A stretch of 64,000 nt of DNA, from positions 2,458,001-2,522,000 of the forward strand of contig NZ_CP012946.1 in assembly GCF_001402875.1 (NCBI RefSeq), given 5' to 3'. Under the pieces are notes generated by a model that was given only the letters and a program-made list of their open reading frames with translations, was not told the origin of the DNA and ran no database searches. Shown here piece after piece: positions 1 through 13,302 of the stretch. Source of the stretch: Blastochloris viridis. Its GTDB lineage: Bacteria > Pseudomonadota > Alphaproteobacteria > Rhizobiales > Xanthobacteraceae. The translations under genes were made by a program, and so were the position numbers. The first letter of the stretch is position 1. Each line of letters begins with the position of its first letter.

Positions 1-75
1 CGCTTCTCCGATTACGAGATCCTCATCAATCGTGACGGCCTGCCGGAGGGCGTCGAGATCGTCGAGGTTCTCTGA
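1..75 (+). CDS. cas7: Type I-C Cas7 (Csd2), C-terminal 24 residues only
   Basis: The first 75 bases form an open frame ending in TGA, and the gene starts before the window. The readable peptide ends SDYEILINRDGLPEGVEIVE plus VL, which resembles the C-terminus of Csd2/Cas7, the crRNA-backbone subunit of type I-C Cascade. The next gene, cas4, starts 12 bases later on the same strand, which is the normal type I-C order (cas5, cas8, cas7, cas4, cas1, cas2). Identification rests on this short tail and on position, so it is likely but not proven. Confidence 0.75.
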   Translation, partial: RFSDYEILINRDGLPEGVEIVEVL

Positions 76-86
76 GGGAGGCGGGC

Positions 87-740
87 ATGGCCGCGCTGGA
101 CGAGCCGATCGCGATCTCGGCGCTGCAGCACGCGGTCTATTGCCTGCGCCAGGCGGCACTGATCCACATCGAGCGCCTGTGGGAGGAGAACCGTTTCACC
201 GCCGAGGGCCGCGTTCTCCACGATGTCGCCCACACCGCGGGCGAGCGCAAGACCAAGGGCGTGCGCCGCGTCACCGCGCTGCCGCTCGCCTCGGCCCGGC
301 TGAACCTGACCGGCGTCGCCGACCTTGTCGAGTTCCGCCGCGACGGCGATGGCGAAACCGCCTTTCCGGTCGAATACAAGCGCGGCAAGCCGAAGCTGCA
401 TCGCGCCGACGAGGTGCAGCTCTGTGCCCAGGCGCTGTGCCTCGAAGAGATGACCGGCCGGCCGGTGCCGGAAGGCGCGCTCTATTACGCCGAGCCGAAG
501 CGCCGCACCGCCGTGCTGTTCGATGCGGATTTGCGGCGCCTCACCGAGGACACAGCGCAGGCGTTCGGCACGCTGGTGGCGGAGGGGCGCACGCCGCCGG
601 CCATCTGGCGGGCGGCGCGCTGCCGGTCGTGCTCGCTGATCGAGGTGTGCCGGCCGAAAGCCACCGCGCGCTCGGCGACCGAGTTTCGCCGCCGGGCCAT
701 CGAGGCGCTGCTCGACGATGATCTCGGGGCCGGGCCGTGA
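87..740 (+). CDS. cas4: CRISPR-associated exonuclease Cas4
   Basis: This 217-residue protein is of the usual Cas4 length. Cas4 is a RecB-like nuclease with an Fe-S cluster that helps Cas1-Cas2 choose and trim prespacers next to a PAM. One cluster cysteine is visible near residue 19 (in AVYCLRQ) and three near the C-terminus (CRSCSLIEVC). The nuclease core shows as GVADLVEF followed by VEYKRGKP, with the catalytic Asp and the E-x-K pair. An AGGGAGG ribosome site precedes the ATG. The stop overlaps the GTG start of cas1 by four bases, so translation is probably coupled. Confidence 0.95.
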   Translation: MAALDEPIAISALQHAVYCLRQAALIHIERLWEENRFTAEGRVLHDVAHTAGERKTKGVRRVTALPLASARLNLTGVADLVEFRRDGDGETAFPVEYKRGKPKLHRADEVQLCAQALCLEEMTGRPVPEGALYYAEPKRRTAVLFDADLRRLTEDTAQAFGTLVAEGRTPPAIWRAARCRSCSLIEVCRPKATARSATEFRRRAIEALLDDDLGAGP

Positions 741-1771
741 AGAAGCTGCTCAACACGCTCTATGTCACCACCGAGGGTGCCGGCCTGCGCAAGGACGGCG
801 AGAACCTGGTGGCCGAGGTCGACGGCGCCGAGCGCGCGCGGCTACCGCTCCATCGCATCGGCTCGGTGGTGGCGGTCGGCGCGGTTTACGTCTCGCCGGC
901 CCTGATCGGCGCGCTGGCGCGCGGCGGCATCGCGCTGGTGCTGCTCGACCGCCAGGGCCGCTTCGAGGCGCGCGTCGAAGGGCCGGTGAGCGGCAATGTG
1001 CTGCTGCGCCGCGCACAGTACCGCGCTGCCGAACAGCCGGAGGAGATCGTGCGCAGCATCGTTTCCGCCAAGGTGGCCAATCAGCGCGCGGTGCTGCAGC
1101 GCGCGCTGCGCGACCACGGCGATGATTTCGCGCCGGAACGACGGTCGGCAGTGGAGGCCGCGGTCGAGCGGCTGGCGCGCATCCTGCGGCGGGTGGCGTT
1201 CGAGGCCGGCGGCGTCGATGTGCTGCGCGGCGCGGAAGGCGAGGCCGCCAACCTCTATTTCGCGGTGTTCGATGATCTTATCCGCGTGCCCGACCCCGCG
1301 TTGCGCTTTCGCGGACGCAGCCGGCGGCCGCCGCTCGATGCGGTCAACGCGCTGTTGTCGTTCCTCTACACGCTGCTCACCCATGATTGCCGCGCCGCCG
1401 CCGAGGCCAACGGGCTCGACCCGGCAGTGGGGTTCCTGCATCGCGATCGGCCGGGCCGGCCGAGCTTCGCGCTCGATCTGATGGAGGAGTTGCGCCCGGT
1501 GTTGGCCGACCGGCTGGCGCTGTCGCTGATCAACCGCCGCCAGCTTTCGACGCGGGACTTCGAAACTCGCGACGGTGGCGCGGTGCTGCTCACCGACGCG
1601 GCGCGGAAAACCGTGCTGACCGCCTGGCAGGAACGCAAGAAGGAGGAGCGGCGTCATGCCTTCGTCGACGAGGTCGCGCCGCTCGGCCTCGTGCCGCATC
1701 TGCAGGCGCAGCTTCTGGCGCGTCATCTGCGCGGCGACCTCGACGCCTATCCGCCTTGGTTCTGGAAATGA
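737..1771 (+). CDS. cas1: CRISPR adaptation integrase Cas1 (type I-C)
   Basis: This 344-residue protein begins MKKLLNTLYVTTEGA, typical of type I-C Cas1. Cas1 is the metal-dependent integrase that inserts spacers at the leader end of the array, acting in a complex with Cas2. The likely metal ligands are Glu167 in RGAEGEAAN, His235 in GFLHRDRPGR and Asp247 in ALDLMEE. The start is GTG at 737, overlapping the cas4 stop as GTGA. Its length and motifs are complete, so it should be functional. cas2 follows after 78 bases. Confidence 0.96.
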   Translation: MKKLLNTLYVTTEGAGLRKDGENLVAEVDGAERARLPLHRIGSVVAVGAVYVSPALIGALARGGIALVLLDRQGRFEARVEGPVSGNVLLRRAQYRAAEQPEEIVRSIVSAKVANQRAVLQRALRDHGDDFAPERRSAVEAAVERLARILRRVAFEAGGVDVLRGAEGEAANLYFAVFDDLIRVPDPALRFRGRSRRPPLDAVNALLSFLYTLLTHDCRAAAEANGLDPAVGFLHRDRPGRPSFALDLMEELRPVLADRLALSLINRRQLSTRDFETRDGGAVLLTDAARKTVLTAWQERKKEERRHAFVDEVAPLGLVPHLQAQLLARHLRGDLDAYPPWFWK

Positions 1772-1849
1772 GCATGATGCACATAGCGACATTCGATTTT
1801 GCGACGGCAGCATGCTCCCCTCAAGCCTCGAACCGGGCCATTTGAGCCG

Positions 1850-2140
1850 ATGCTGGTTCTGGTCACCTACGACGTCCGGACGTCCGATGCCGGCGGGACA
1901 AAACGTCTGCGCCGGGTGGCGAAGGCCTGCCGCGACTATGGACAGCGCGTGCAGTATTCGGTGTTCGAGATCGAGGTCGACCCGGCGCAGTGGGCAGCGC
2001 TCCGCGCGAGGCTGGAGGCGGTGATCGACCCGGCCCATGATAGCCTGCGCTATTATCATCTTGGCGCCAACGGGCAGCGCCGGGTGGAGCATGTCGGCGC
2101 CAAGCCCAACCTTGATCTCGACGGACCGCTGATCGTCTGA
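1850..2140 (+). CDS. cas2: CRISPR-associated protein Cas2 (type I-C)
   Basis: The start is set at the ATG giving [11 protein letters not shown], the standard beta-strand with the conserved Asp (here Asp8) that opens Cas2 proteins. Starting further upstream would add 17 residues with no Cas2 likeness. The 96-residue length is normal for type I-C. Cas2 is a dimeric ferredoxin-fold scaffold that bridges two Cas1 dimers during spacer integration. It is the last gene before the leader and array. Confidence 0.95.
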   Translation: MLVLVTYDVRTSDAGGTKRLRRVAKACRDYGQRVQYSVFEIEVDPAQWAALRARLEAVIDPAHDSLRYYHLGANGQRRVEHVGAKPNLDLDGPLIV

Positions 2141-5755
<3,615 letters not shown>

Positions 5756-5940
5756 ATGTCCAGCGAAGCGCGTTCTCAACCGTTCGCGACAAACGGTTTC
5801 ATGATGGCGCCGCCTTCCTCAAGACCGAGAGCGGCTTCTGTGTCCTGCTGGTCAAGGCGCGCGGTCACCGGGACGCCGCCACCGTGGTCGGCCACACCGG
5901 GACGATTTCATCCGGCGAGCGGATTGCTTCACCGAGGCAG
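5756..5940 (+). pseudogene. Remnant of a RecD2-type helicase N-terminal domain
   Basis: Read in frame from 5755, the translation includes KTESGFCVLLVKARGHRD followed by a VVGHTGTISSGERI segment. This resembles the N-terminal OB-like domain of RecD2 (YrrC/TraA-like) helicases, which commonly reads like 'NGFCVLRVKARGHRDLVTVVGHA.. ISAGEWI'. After roughly 50 residues the likeness stops, and the frame runs into the 3' end of the tetR gene on the other strand. No start codon with a ribosome site and no helicase motifs are present, so it is a scrap rather than a gene. It begins right at the last degenerate repeat. Confidence is moderate because the match is short. Confidence 0.55.
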
Positions 5941-6648
5941 AATTCCGCGCGTGAACAAGCCGATGCAGCTGCGAAGATAGCGGATGCGCTCCTGGCGGTC
6001 CGGCCACTCAGGATCGCAGCCTTGAAGTTTCAAGGCCACCGCCCCGAACATCAGGTCCATGAGGGCCTTGGCTGCGACATTGGCATCGGCCACATCGATA
6101 CGGCCGCGCATCCTCTGCATCTCCAGCCATCTGGCGAGGTCCTCGCGCGATCGTTCACCGCCGCGCTCCCGCAGCAGCGCGCGCAGTTCGGGGAACTCCC
6201 GCGCCTCGACGACAACGAAGCGGATCAGAGCCATCCGCTCGCGATCGGCCTCGTCGTCGATCTCGATCCGGAATATCCGGGCCAGCGCCTCGTCGATTGC
6301 CAGGTCGTCATACTCGCCCGGCAAGGCGAGCATGTCCTGGCGGTGGTCGTCGACCACCGCGCCGAAGACCTCCGTCTTGTTGGGAAACAGCCGGTAGAGC
6401 GTGCTCTTGGAGATGCGGCAGCGCGCGACGATGTCCTCCATCGTCGTGCGGGCATACCCTTTTTCCACAAACAGATCGCGCGCCTGACGGGCGATCGCCA
6501 CGGCCTGCTCCGCATCCGACATCCGCTTCGGCCGTCCGCGGCCGCGCTGTTGCGCAGTCGGGCCGGCCGCCGAGGCACACCGCTCCCCTTGGCCGCCGGG
6601 ATGCCCGGCGGCGGCCTCGCCGCGGTGTTTCACGATTGACTCCGACAT
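5929..6648 (-). CDS. TetR-family transcriptional regulator of the RND efflux operon
   Basis: This 239-residue protein has a TetR-type helix-turn-helix at about residues 60-100 (LFVEKGYARTTMEDIVARCR, then SKSTLYRLFPNK). A longer C-terminal ligand and dimer domain follows (AALKLQGCDPEW region). The start chosen is the ATG giving MSESIVKHRGE; an upstream extension would run through the promoter region and into the divergent gene. The N-terminal 45 residues are rich in Gly, Arg and Gln and look like a disordered arm. It is divergent from the efflux operon at 6768, the usual layout of a local repressor. Its ligand cannot be told from sequence. Confidence 0.85.
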   Translation of the reverse strand: MSESIVKHRGEAAAGHPGGQGERCASAAGPTAQQRGRGRPKRMSDAEQAVAIARQARDLFVEKGYARTTMEDIVARCRISKSTLYRLFPNKTEVFGAVVDDHRQDMLALPGEYDDLAIDEALARIFRIEIDDEADRERMALIRFVVVEAREFPELRALLRERGGERSREDLARWLEMQRMRGRIDVADANVAAKALMDLMFGAVALKLQGCDPEWPDRQERIRYLRSCIGLFTRGILPR

Positions 6649-6767
6649 GGTCTCTTGAATATAGGTACGGCCACGTTCTGTAAATGCGAGGCCATGTGTC
6701 TTTCGTGCCCCCCTATACCGCCTGTACCCGCCTTCGCCACCTGCTTTTGCCGAGAGTACCGCGCTGG

Positions 6768-8030
6768 ATGACCGCCGGAGCCAGACCCGCAATCGGCCTG
6801 GCCCTGGCTTGCATGCTGTCCGCTTGCGACAGCCAGGACGGCTCCGGGCCGAGCGGGGCCGCGGCGAGACGGCCGCAGGTGAGCGTGGTGACGCTGCATC
6901 CGCAATCCGTCACCATTACTGCGGAGCTGCCGGGACGCACCACCGCTTCGCTCGTCGCCGAAGTACGCCCCCAGGTCGGCGGCATCATCCAAACGCGGCT
7001 GTTCCAGGAGGGTGGCGAGGTCAAGGAAGGCGACGCGCTGTATCGGATCGACCCGGCGAGCTATCAGGCCGCCAGCGACAGCGCCTTGGCCGCCCTGCAG
7101 AAGGCGCAGGCCGCCGTGCCGAGCGCCCAGGCAAAGGTCGAGCGCTACCAGGGCCTGATCAAGCAGAACGCCGTCAGCAAGCAGGATCTGGACGATGCCG
7201 TCGCCTCGCTCGCGCAAGCGCGGGCCGACGTCGCCTCGGCCAAGGCGACGGTCGAGACCGCCCGGATCAATCTCGATTACACCACGATCCGGGCGCCGAT
7301 CTCCGGGCGGGTGGACAAATCGACCTTGACGCCCGGCGCCCTGGTGACGGCAAGCCAGGAGACCGCGCTGACGACGATCCGCAAGATCGACCCGATCAAC
7401 GTGGACGTCACCCAATCGAGCACCAACCTGCTCAATCTGCGCCAGGCGATCGCGGCCGGCCGCATCAAGATCTCGGGCGCGAATATCAGCGTCAAGCTGA
7501 AGCTCGAGAACGGCACGATCTACCCGCTTGCCGGCAAGCTCGAATTCGCCGAGTCGTCCGTCAGCGAGACGACCGGCACCTATTCGGTCAGGGCCGAGTT
7601 TCCCAACCCCGACCGGCTGCTGCTGCCCGGCATGTATGTGCGCGCCCTGATCGAGGAAGGGGTGGCCGACAACAGCTTCCTGGTGCCGCAGCGGGCCGTC
7701 TCCCGCAACACCAAGGGCGAGCCGACCGCGCTCTTCGTCAATGGCGACGGCAAGGTCGAGGAACGTGTCCTCACCATCGGCCAGAGTGTCGGCAACAGCT
7801 GGCTCACCAGCGGCGGGGTCGCCGATAACGACCGCATCATCGTCGAAGGCTCGCAACTCGTGCGTCCGGGCCAGGCCGCCGATGCCGTCGAGGCCATCAT
7901 CGACGAGACCACCGGCGAAGTGCGCGAACGCAGGCAGGGCTCCATTCCCGCGCATGAACACATGAGGACGGCCCGCAACAGCGCGAATGGCCCGTCCGCT
8001 GACGGGCCTGCCGCCGCGGCGAAGGACTGA
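6768..8030 (+). CDS. RND efflux membrane fusion lipoprotein (MexA/AcrA family)
   Basis: This 420-residue periplasmic adaptor links the inner-membrane pump to the outer-membrane channel. The start at 6768 ([10 protein letters not shown]) places a lipoprotein signal directly at the N-terminus: a hydrophobic run ending ACMLSACDS, with Cys as the lipidated residue. An alternative ATG at 6684 would add 28 residues before it. The lipoyl/barrel-sandwich halves flank a coiled-coil hairpin (about residues 95-180, rich in Ala, Gln and Lys), followed by [11 protein letters not shown], the typical second half-motif. The C-terminus is a Ser/Ala/Gly-rich tail. It is followed after 7 bases by the RND pump gene. 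Confidence 0.92.
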   Translation: MTAGARPAIGLALACMLSACDSQDGSGPSGAAARRPQVSVVTLHPQSVTITAELPGRTTASLVAEVRPQVGGIIQTRLFQEGGEVKEGDALYRIDPASYQAASDSALAALQKAQAAVPSAQAKVERYQGLIKQNAVSKQDLDDAVASLAQARADVASAKATVETARINLDYTTIRAPISGRVDKSTLTPGALVTASQETALTTIRKIDPINVDVTQSSTNLLNLRQAIAAGRIKISGANISVKLKLENGTIYPLAGKLEFAESSVSETTGTYSVRAEFPNPDRLLLPGMYVRALIEEGVADNSFLVPQRAVSRNTKGEPTALFVNGDGKVEERVLTIGQSVGNSWLTSGGVADNDRIIVEGSQLVRPGQAADAVEAIIDETTGEVRERRQGSIPAHEHMRTARNSANGPSADGPAAAAKD

Positions 8031-8037
8031 GGCGGCC

Positions 8038-11000
8038 ATGTCGGAGTTCTTCATCAACCGGCCCAACTTCGCCTGGGTCATCGCCATCGTAATCATGCTG
8101 GGCGGGCTTCTGGCCCTGAACTCGCTGTCGATCTCGCAATATCCGCAGATCGCGCCGACCACCGTGCGCATCAACGCCACCTACGCCGGCGCCGATGCCG
8201 AGACCGTCGAGAATTCGGTGACCAAGGTCATCGAGCAGGGCATGACCGGCATCGACAATCTCGACTATATGACCGCGACTTCGACCTCGACCGGGTCGTC
8301 GTCGCTGACGCTCACCTTCACCAGCGCGGCCAACTCGGACGTGGCGCAGATGCAGGTGCAGAACAAGCTGCAGCTCGTCACCTCGCAGCTTCCCCAGATC
8401 GTGCAGAGCACGGGCATCACCGTAACCAAGTCCTCCGACAGCTTCCTGATGGTCATCGGGTTCGTATCGACCGATGGCAAGCTGAACGCGACGGACCTGG
8501 CCGATTATGTCGACAGCACGCTCAACGATACGCTGAAGCGGGTCGCCGGCGTCGGCAACACGCAGATTTTCGGGTCGAGCTATGCCATGCGCATCTGGCT
8601 CGATCCCGACAAGCTCGCCAAATACGCGCTGATGCCGAGCGACATCGCCACGGCGATCGAAGCGCAGAACACGCAGGTCTCGGCCGGGCAGCTCGGCGCG
8701 CAGCCTGCCCGCAACGGCCAGCAACTCAACGCAACAGTCACCGCGCGGAGCCGGCTGCAGACGCCCGAGCAGTTCCGCAACATCATCCTCAAGAGCACGA
8801 CCGACGGTTCGCTCGTGCGTCTCAATGACGTGGCGCGCGTCGAACTGGGCGCCGAGAGCTATACCAACACGTCGAGCTACAACGGCATGCCGGCAGCCGG
8901 CCTCGCCGTCAATCTGGCGACCGGTGCGAACGCCATCAGCACGGCTGAAGCGGTGCAGAACACGATCGCGCGGCTGGAAGGCACGTTTCCGCAGGGCGTG
9001 AAGGTCGTCTACCCCTATGACACGACGCCCTTCGTTCGGTTGTCGATCGAAGAGGTCGTCAAGACCCTGGCGGAAGCGATCGTCCTCGTCTTCGTCGTCA
9101 TGCTGGTGTTCCTCCAGAACATCCGCGCGACGCTGATCCCGACACTCGCGGTACCCGTCGTCCTGCTCGGCACGTTCGGCGTGCTCGCGCTGTTCGGCTA
9201 TTCGATCAACACGCTGACCATGTTCGCCATGGTGCTCGCCATCGGCCTGCTCGTCGACGACGCCATCGTCGTCGTCGAGAATGTCGAGCGCGTCATGCAG
9301 GAGGAAGGCCTGTCGCCGAAGGAGGCGACGCGCAAGTCGATGCGCGAGATCACCGGCGCGCTGATCGGCATCGCCACCGTCCTGTCGGCGGTGTTCGTCC
9401 CGATGGCGTTCTTCGGCGGCTCGGTCGGCGTCATCTATCGGCAGTTTTCGGTGACGATCGTCTCGGCGATGATCCTGTCCGTCGTGGTCGCGCTGATCCT
9501 CACGCCCGCGCTCTGCGCGACGATTCTGAAGCCAGGCAAGGACCACGCGGCAACGAAGGGCCCGTTCGGCTGGTTCAATCGCGCCTTCGACCGCACCGCC
9601 CTTGGCTATCGACGCGGCGCCAGCGCCGTCATCCATCGCAGCAGGCGCTTTCTCGTCGTCTTCCTCCTCATCGTCGTCGCGATGGGCGTGATGTTCCTGC
9701 GCCTGCCGAGCTCGTTCTTGCCACAGGAAGACCAGGGTATCCTCATCACCAGCGCGCAACTGCCGGTCGGCGCCACGCAGGACCGCACCGAGCGGGTGCT
9801 GAAGCAGGTCACCGACCATTATCTCAACAACGAAAAAGATGCCGTCGAGGGCGTCATGACCGTGGTCGGGTTCGGCTTCGGCGGCCAGGGCCAGAATGTC
9901 GGCATCGCGTTCGTGCGGCTCAAGGACTTCGAGCAGCGGAAATCGGCCGATCTGTCCGCGAACGCCGTTGCGCGACGTGCGATGGCGGCGTTCTCGAAGA
10001 TCCGGGACGGACGGGTGTTCGCGCTGGCGCCGCCGGCCATCCAGGGCATGGGGAACTCCAACGGCTTCGATTTCTACCTGCAGGACGTCAATGGCGCCGG
10101 CCATGCCAAGCTGATCGAGACCCGCAACCTGCTGCTGGGCCTTTCCGCCAAGAGCAAGCTGCTCGCCAACACCCGTCCCAACGGACAAGAGGACTCGCCG
10201 CAATTCGCGATCGATATCGACCAGGAGAAGGCGAGCGCGCTCGGCGTCAGCCTGGCCGACATCAACACCACGCTGTCGACCGCCTGGGGCAGCGACTACG
10301 TCAATGACTTCATCGATCGCGGTCGCATCAAGCCGGTCTATCTCCAGTCGGATGCCGATTTCCGCATGCAGCCGGAAGATCTCGGCAAGTGGCAGGTTCG
10401 CAACTCCGCCGGCACGATGGTGCCGTTCTCGTCCTTCGCCTCCAGCCATTGGACCTATGGCTCGCCGCGCCTCGAACGCTACAACGGCGCCGCCGCCGTC
10501 CAGATCCAGGGCGAAGCCGCCGCGGGCGTGAGTTCCGGCGCCGCCATGACCGAGGTCGACACGCTCGTCGCGCAACTGCCCGCCGGTTATGCCCATGAAT
10601 GGACCGGGCTGTCCTATCAGGAGCGGCTGTCGGGCAATCAGGCGGCCGCGCTTTACGCGATCTCGGTGCTCGTCGTCTTCCTTTGCCTGGTCGCCCTTTA
10701 TGAAAGCTGGTCGATCCCCTTGGCCGTCATGCTGTCGGTGCCGGTCGGAGTGTTCGGCGCGCTGTCGGCCGCAGTGCTGTTCGGGCAAACCAACGATGTC
10801 TATTTCAAGGTCGGTCTGCTGACGACCATCGGCCTTGCCGCCAAGAACGCCATCCTTATCGTGGAATTTGCGCTCGAGCGGCAGGCGGGCGGCCTGAGCG
10901 TGGTCGAGGCCACGCTGGACGCGGCCAAGCAGCGGCTGCGGCCGATCCTGATGACGTCGTTCGCCTTCATCCTCGGCGTCACCCCGCTCGCCATCGCCAG

Positions 11001-11199
11001 CGGCGCGGGCTCGGGCGCGCAAAACGCCATCGGTATCGGCGTCATGGGCGGCATGATCGCCGCGACCGTGCTTGGGATCTTCTTCGTGCCGTTGCTGTTC
11101 GTCGCGGTGCGCCGCGTCTTCAAGGGAAAGCCAAGGCAGGGCGGGTCGGACCAGCAGCCGGAGCCGGTCTCGACCAGCCCGGCCGGAGCCGGCCAATGA
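8038..11199 (+). CDS. RND multidrug efflux transporter (HAE1/AcrB family)
   Basis: This 1053-residue inner-membrane proton antiporter is of full family length. It starts [17 protein letters not shown], the normal first transmembrane helix. The proton-relay aspartates appear as Asp407-Asp408 in [18 protein letters not shown], the same numbering as AcrB. The second half repeats the architecture, with [14 protein letters not shown] in transmembrane helix 10 carrying the conserved Lys. Two large periplasmic loops lie after helices 1 and 7. The stop overlaps the ATG of the outer-membrane gene by four bases. Substrates cannot be deduced; HAE1 pumps usually export hydrophobic or amphiphilic drugs. 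Confidence 0.96.
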   Translation: MSEFFINRPNFAWVIAIVIMLGGLLALNSLSISQYPQIAPTTVRINATYAGADAETVENSVTKVIEQGMTGIDNLDYMTATSTSTGSSSLTLTFTSAANSDVAQMQVQNKLQLVTSQLPQIVQSTGITVTKSSDSFLMVIGFVSTDGKLNATDLADYVDSTLNDTLKRVAGVGNTQIFGSSYAMRIWLDPDKLAKYALMPSDIATAIEAQNTQVSAGQLGAQPARNGQQLNATVTARSRLQTPEQFRNIILKSTTDGSLVRLNDVARVELGAESYTNTSSYNGMPAAGLAVNLATGANAISTAEAVQNTIARLEGTFPQGVKVVYPYDTTPFVRLSIEEVVKTLAEAIVLVFVVMLVFLQNIRATLIPTLAVPVVLLGTFGVLALFGYSINTLTMFAMVLAIGLLVDDAIVVVENVERVMQEEGLSPKEATRKSMREITGALIGIATVLSAVFVPMAFFGGSVGVIYRQFSVTIVSAMILSVVVALILTPALCATILKPGKDHAATKGPFGWFNRAFDRTALGYRRGASAVIHRSRRFLVVFLLIVVAMGVMFLRLPSSFLPQEDQGILITSAQLPVGATQDRTERVLKQVTDHYLNNEKDAVEGVMTVVGFGFGGQGQNVGIAFVRLKDFEQRKSADLSANAVARRAMAAFSKIRDGRVFALAPPAIQGMGNSNGFDFYLQDVNGAGHAKLIETRNLLLGLSAKSKLLANTRPNGQEDSPQFAIDIDQEKASALGVSLADINTTLSTAWGSDYVNDFIDRGRIKPVYLQSDADFRMQPEDLGKWQVRNSAGTMVPFSSFASSHWTYGSPRLERYNGAAAVQIQGEAAAGVSSGAAMTEVDTLVAQLPAGYAHEWTGLSYQERLSGNQAAALYAISVLVVFLCLVALYESWSIPLAVMLSVPVGVFGALSAAVLFGQTNDVYFKVGLLTTIGLAAKNAILIVEFALERQAGGLSVVEATLDAAKQRLRPILMTSFAFILGVTPLAIASGAGSGAQNAIGIGVMGGMIAATVLGIFFVPLLFVAVRRVFKGKPRQGGSDQQPEPVSTSPAGAGQ

Positions 11200-12752
11200 G
11201 CGCGTCACGGAGCAGGAACACCCTCGCCAAGCCCGACGGCAACAAGGGCCACCGCCGCCGGCGCGCCGCCCTCAAGCGCCTCGCCGTTCTGTTGGCGAGC
11301 ATCGCTCTCGCCGGCTGCGTGGTCGGGCCCGACTATCAAAAGCCCTCGCTCGCCCTTCCCGCGACATGGGGAGCCACCAAGCGGGCCGCGCCGCCGAAGC
11401 CACCCGAACTCGCCGAATGGTGGCGGCGGCTGAACGATCCGTTGCTGAACGACCTGATCCAGCAGGCCGTGGCGGGCAATCTCGACGTCGCGACCTCGAA
11501 GGCGAGGATCCGCGAGGCACGCGCCAGTCACCGCCAAGCCGTCGGCGCGCTGTTTCCGACCGTCACGAATTCCGAATCGGCCTCGCGCAGCACGAGTGCG
11601 TCGTCCTCCGCCGGATCGGGCACCACTGCCAACCAGTTCCAAGCCGGGCTCGATGCAAGCTGGGAAATCGATCTGTTCGGCGCCAACCGGCGAGCCATCG
11701 AGGCGGCGCGCTACGGCATGGATGCCGCCGAGGAGGAGCTGCGTTCGACGCTGCTCACCCTGATCGGCGACGTCGCCTCCAACTATGTCGAGGCGCGCGG
11801 CTATCAGGCCCGCATCGCCCTGGCCCAGCGCACCGCGACCTCGCAGCAGGAGACCGCGGCCCTCACCCGCCGCAAGTTCGAGGCGGGCGCCTCGTCGGCC
11901 GTCGATGTCGCCAATGCGGCCGGACAGGCCGCCAGCACCGAAGCCAACATTCCCGACCGCGAAGCCTCCTATGCCCAGGCGGTGCACCGGCTTTCCATCC
12001 TCACCGGCCGGCCGCCCGCCGCACTGACCAATCGCCTCCGCAAACAGGCGGCCATCCCGCGGCCCAGGCTTCCGGTTCCCACCGGCATCCCGGCCGGCAT
12101 CCTGCTGACCCGTCCGGACGTGCGCCTCGCCGAGCGGCAATATGCGCAATACACCGCCAAGGTCGGCCAGGCCGAAGCGGCGCGCTATCCGAGCGTCGGC
12201 CTGACCGGGAGCATCGCCACCTCCGGCACCGGGGTCGGCGACCTCGGGAAAAGCTCGTCGATCAGCTGGTCGTTCGGCCCGACGGTGACGGTCCCGATCT
12301 TCAACGGCGGGCAGCTCAAGGCGGCCGTCGAGGTCGCGGAGGCGCAGCGCGACCAGTATTTTCTCGCCTATCGGTCGTCGGTGCTGACCGCGCTCGAAGA
12401 TGTCGAGAACGCCATCGTCTCCCTGGCGCAGGAACGCATCAAGAGCGGCAAGCTCGCCAGCTCCGTAATGCAATATCGCGAAGCGGCCACTCTCGGCCGC
12501 TCGCTCTACCAATCCGGCTCGCAGAGCTTCCTCAACCTGCTCGAAGCGGAGCGCTCGCTCTATTCGGCGGAAGATTCGCTCATCGCCAGCCAGGTCGCCA
12601 TCACCACCGATTACATCGCGCTCAACAAGGCGCTCGGCGGTGGCTGGAGCGGCACGATCGACGCGTCGAAGCCGGAGGTGATCGATACCAACACCGGCCC
12701 GCATCTCGCCGTGTCGGGCACCCGGTCCAACCCGGTCGCCAATCAGAACTGA
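11196..12752 (+). CDS. RND efflux outer-membrane lipoprotein (NodT/OprM family)
   Basis: This 518-residue TolC-like channel completes the tripartite pump. After a basic leader ([10 protein letters not shown]) comes a lipoprotein signal ending [17 protein letters not shown], and the GPDY-x-x-P motif just after the Cys is characteristic of the OprM/NodT family. Two repeated outer-membrane-efflux halves follow, with long alpha-helical stretches and the motif [16 protein letters not shown] in the first half. The ATG overlaps the pump stop as ATGA. The C-terminal 30 residues are a polar tail. Confidence 0.94.
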   Translation: MSASRSRNTLAKPDGNKGHRRRRAALKRLAVLLASIALAGCVVGPDYQKPSLALPATWGATKRAAPPKPPELAEWWRRLNDPLLNDLIQQAVAGNLDVATSKARIREARASHRQAVGALFPTVTNSESASRSTSASSSAGSGTTANQFQAGLDASWEIDLFGANRRAIEAARYGMDAAEEELRSTLLTLIGDVASNYVEARGYQARIALAQRTATSQQETAALTRRKFEAGASSAVDVANAAGQAASTEANIPDREASYAQAVHRLSILTGRPPAALTNRLRKQAAIPRPRLPVPTGIPAGILLTRPDVRLAERQYAQYTAKVGQAEAARYPSVGLTGSIATSGTGVGDLGKSSSISWSFGPTVTVPIFNGGQLKAAVEVAEAQRDQYFLAYRSSVLTALEDVENAIVSLAQERIKSGKLASSVMQYREAATLGRSLYQSGSQSFLNLLEAERSLYSAEDSLIASQVAITTDYIALNKALGGGWSGTIDASKPEVIDTNTGPHLAVSGTRSNPVANQN

Positions 12753-12987
12753 AACGAAGCGGCTCGAAAGAAGGAAAGCCGCCGAGCCGGCGGATACGCG
12801 CCGTTTCGGCTGACGCTAGTGCGATGGTCGCCGGCAGCGTTTGCGCCGTCCGCGATCTGCATGCACTCGACCGCATGTCGCCAACGGCTCGGCATTTCGC
12901 CGCAACAGCCCCGAACGCGCTATCGCGTTCGGCATCATTCACCCCGCATGGCAAAGGGTCCGAGGGCGGCACCGGCAACGGAATCCG
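12753..12987. other. Intergenic sequence without a recognisable gene
   Basis: No frame here has a plausible start, ribosome site and family likeness. It runs from the efflux operon into the ABC ATPase remnant. Together with the next 300 bases it looks like a degraded region. Confidence 0.5.
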
Positions 12988-13126
12988 AGAGCTGTTCCGC
13001 GAGAAGAACATCGGCGTCATTCTCGTGCTTCACGACATCAACATGGCGGCACGCTTCTGCGACAAAATCACCGCGCTGCATTCTGGCAGGCTGGTGGCGC
13101 AGGACATTCCGATCCACCGAACATGA
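12988..13126 (+). pseudogene. C-terminal fragment of an iron-siderophore ABC transporter ATPase
   Basis: The 45-codon frame ending at TGA 13124-13126 reads LFREKNIGVILVLHDINMAA and continues RFCDKITALHSGRLVAQ. This matches the switch (LHDIN, H-loop His) and following strand of FecE/FepC-type ATPases. The Walker A motif, ABC signature and Walker B motif are all missing upstream, and no related permease or binding-protein gene lies nearby. It is therefore a leftover of a lost transporter operon, not an expressed ATPase. Confidence 0.75.
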
Positions 13127-13219
13127 AACCGTCGGTCGTTCCGGGCGAAGCGAAGCTGAGACTCCGAACCCATGATCCGCGACGTTTCCGGCAACGGCAG
13201 CGCGAGCGATGCCGCGCAG

Positions 13220-13247
13220 CTAGGGGCGATGCGGCCATCGCCCCTAG
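13220..13247. repeat. Perfect 12-bp inverted repeat with 4-base loop
   Basis: CTAGGGGCGATG and CATCGCCCCTAG flank the loop CGGC, an uninterrupted 12-bp stem. It lies between the ABC ATPase remnant and the 3' end of the convergent ABC permease gene. There is no T-run after either arm, so it is not a classical intrinsic terminator, although it could still stop or stabilise transcripts arriving from either side. Confidence 0.6.
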
Positions 13248-13302
13248 CGCATCGAGACCTCGACGCCATCACCCCGCGCGAAGCGCGATACGCGCGGCCC
13301 CC

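Noticed and set aside
5884..6639. A 251-codon plus-strand frame after the array
   Set aside because: Only its first 15-20 codons belong to the helicase remnant; the rest is opposite the tetR gene and has no independent support.
7897..11208. A 1103-residue open frame antisense to the RND transporter gene
   Set aside because: It is the shadow of a high-GC gene read on the other strand. Its composition (His, Asp, Arg and Gly-rich) and lack of any domain mark it as non-coding, while the RND protein on the plus strand is complete.
13220..13247. Intrinsic terminator
   Set aside because: The stem is perfect but neither side has a T-run, so it is listed as an inverted repeat only.
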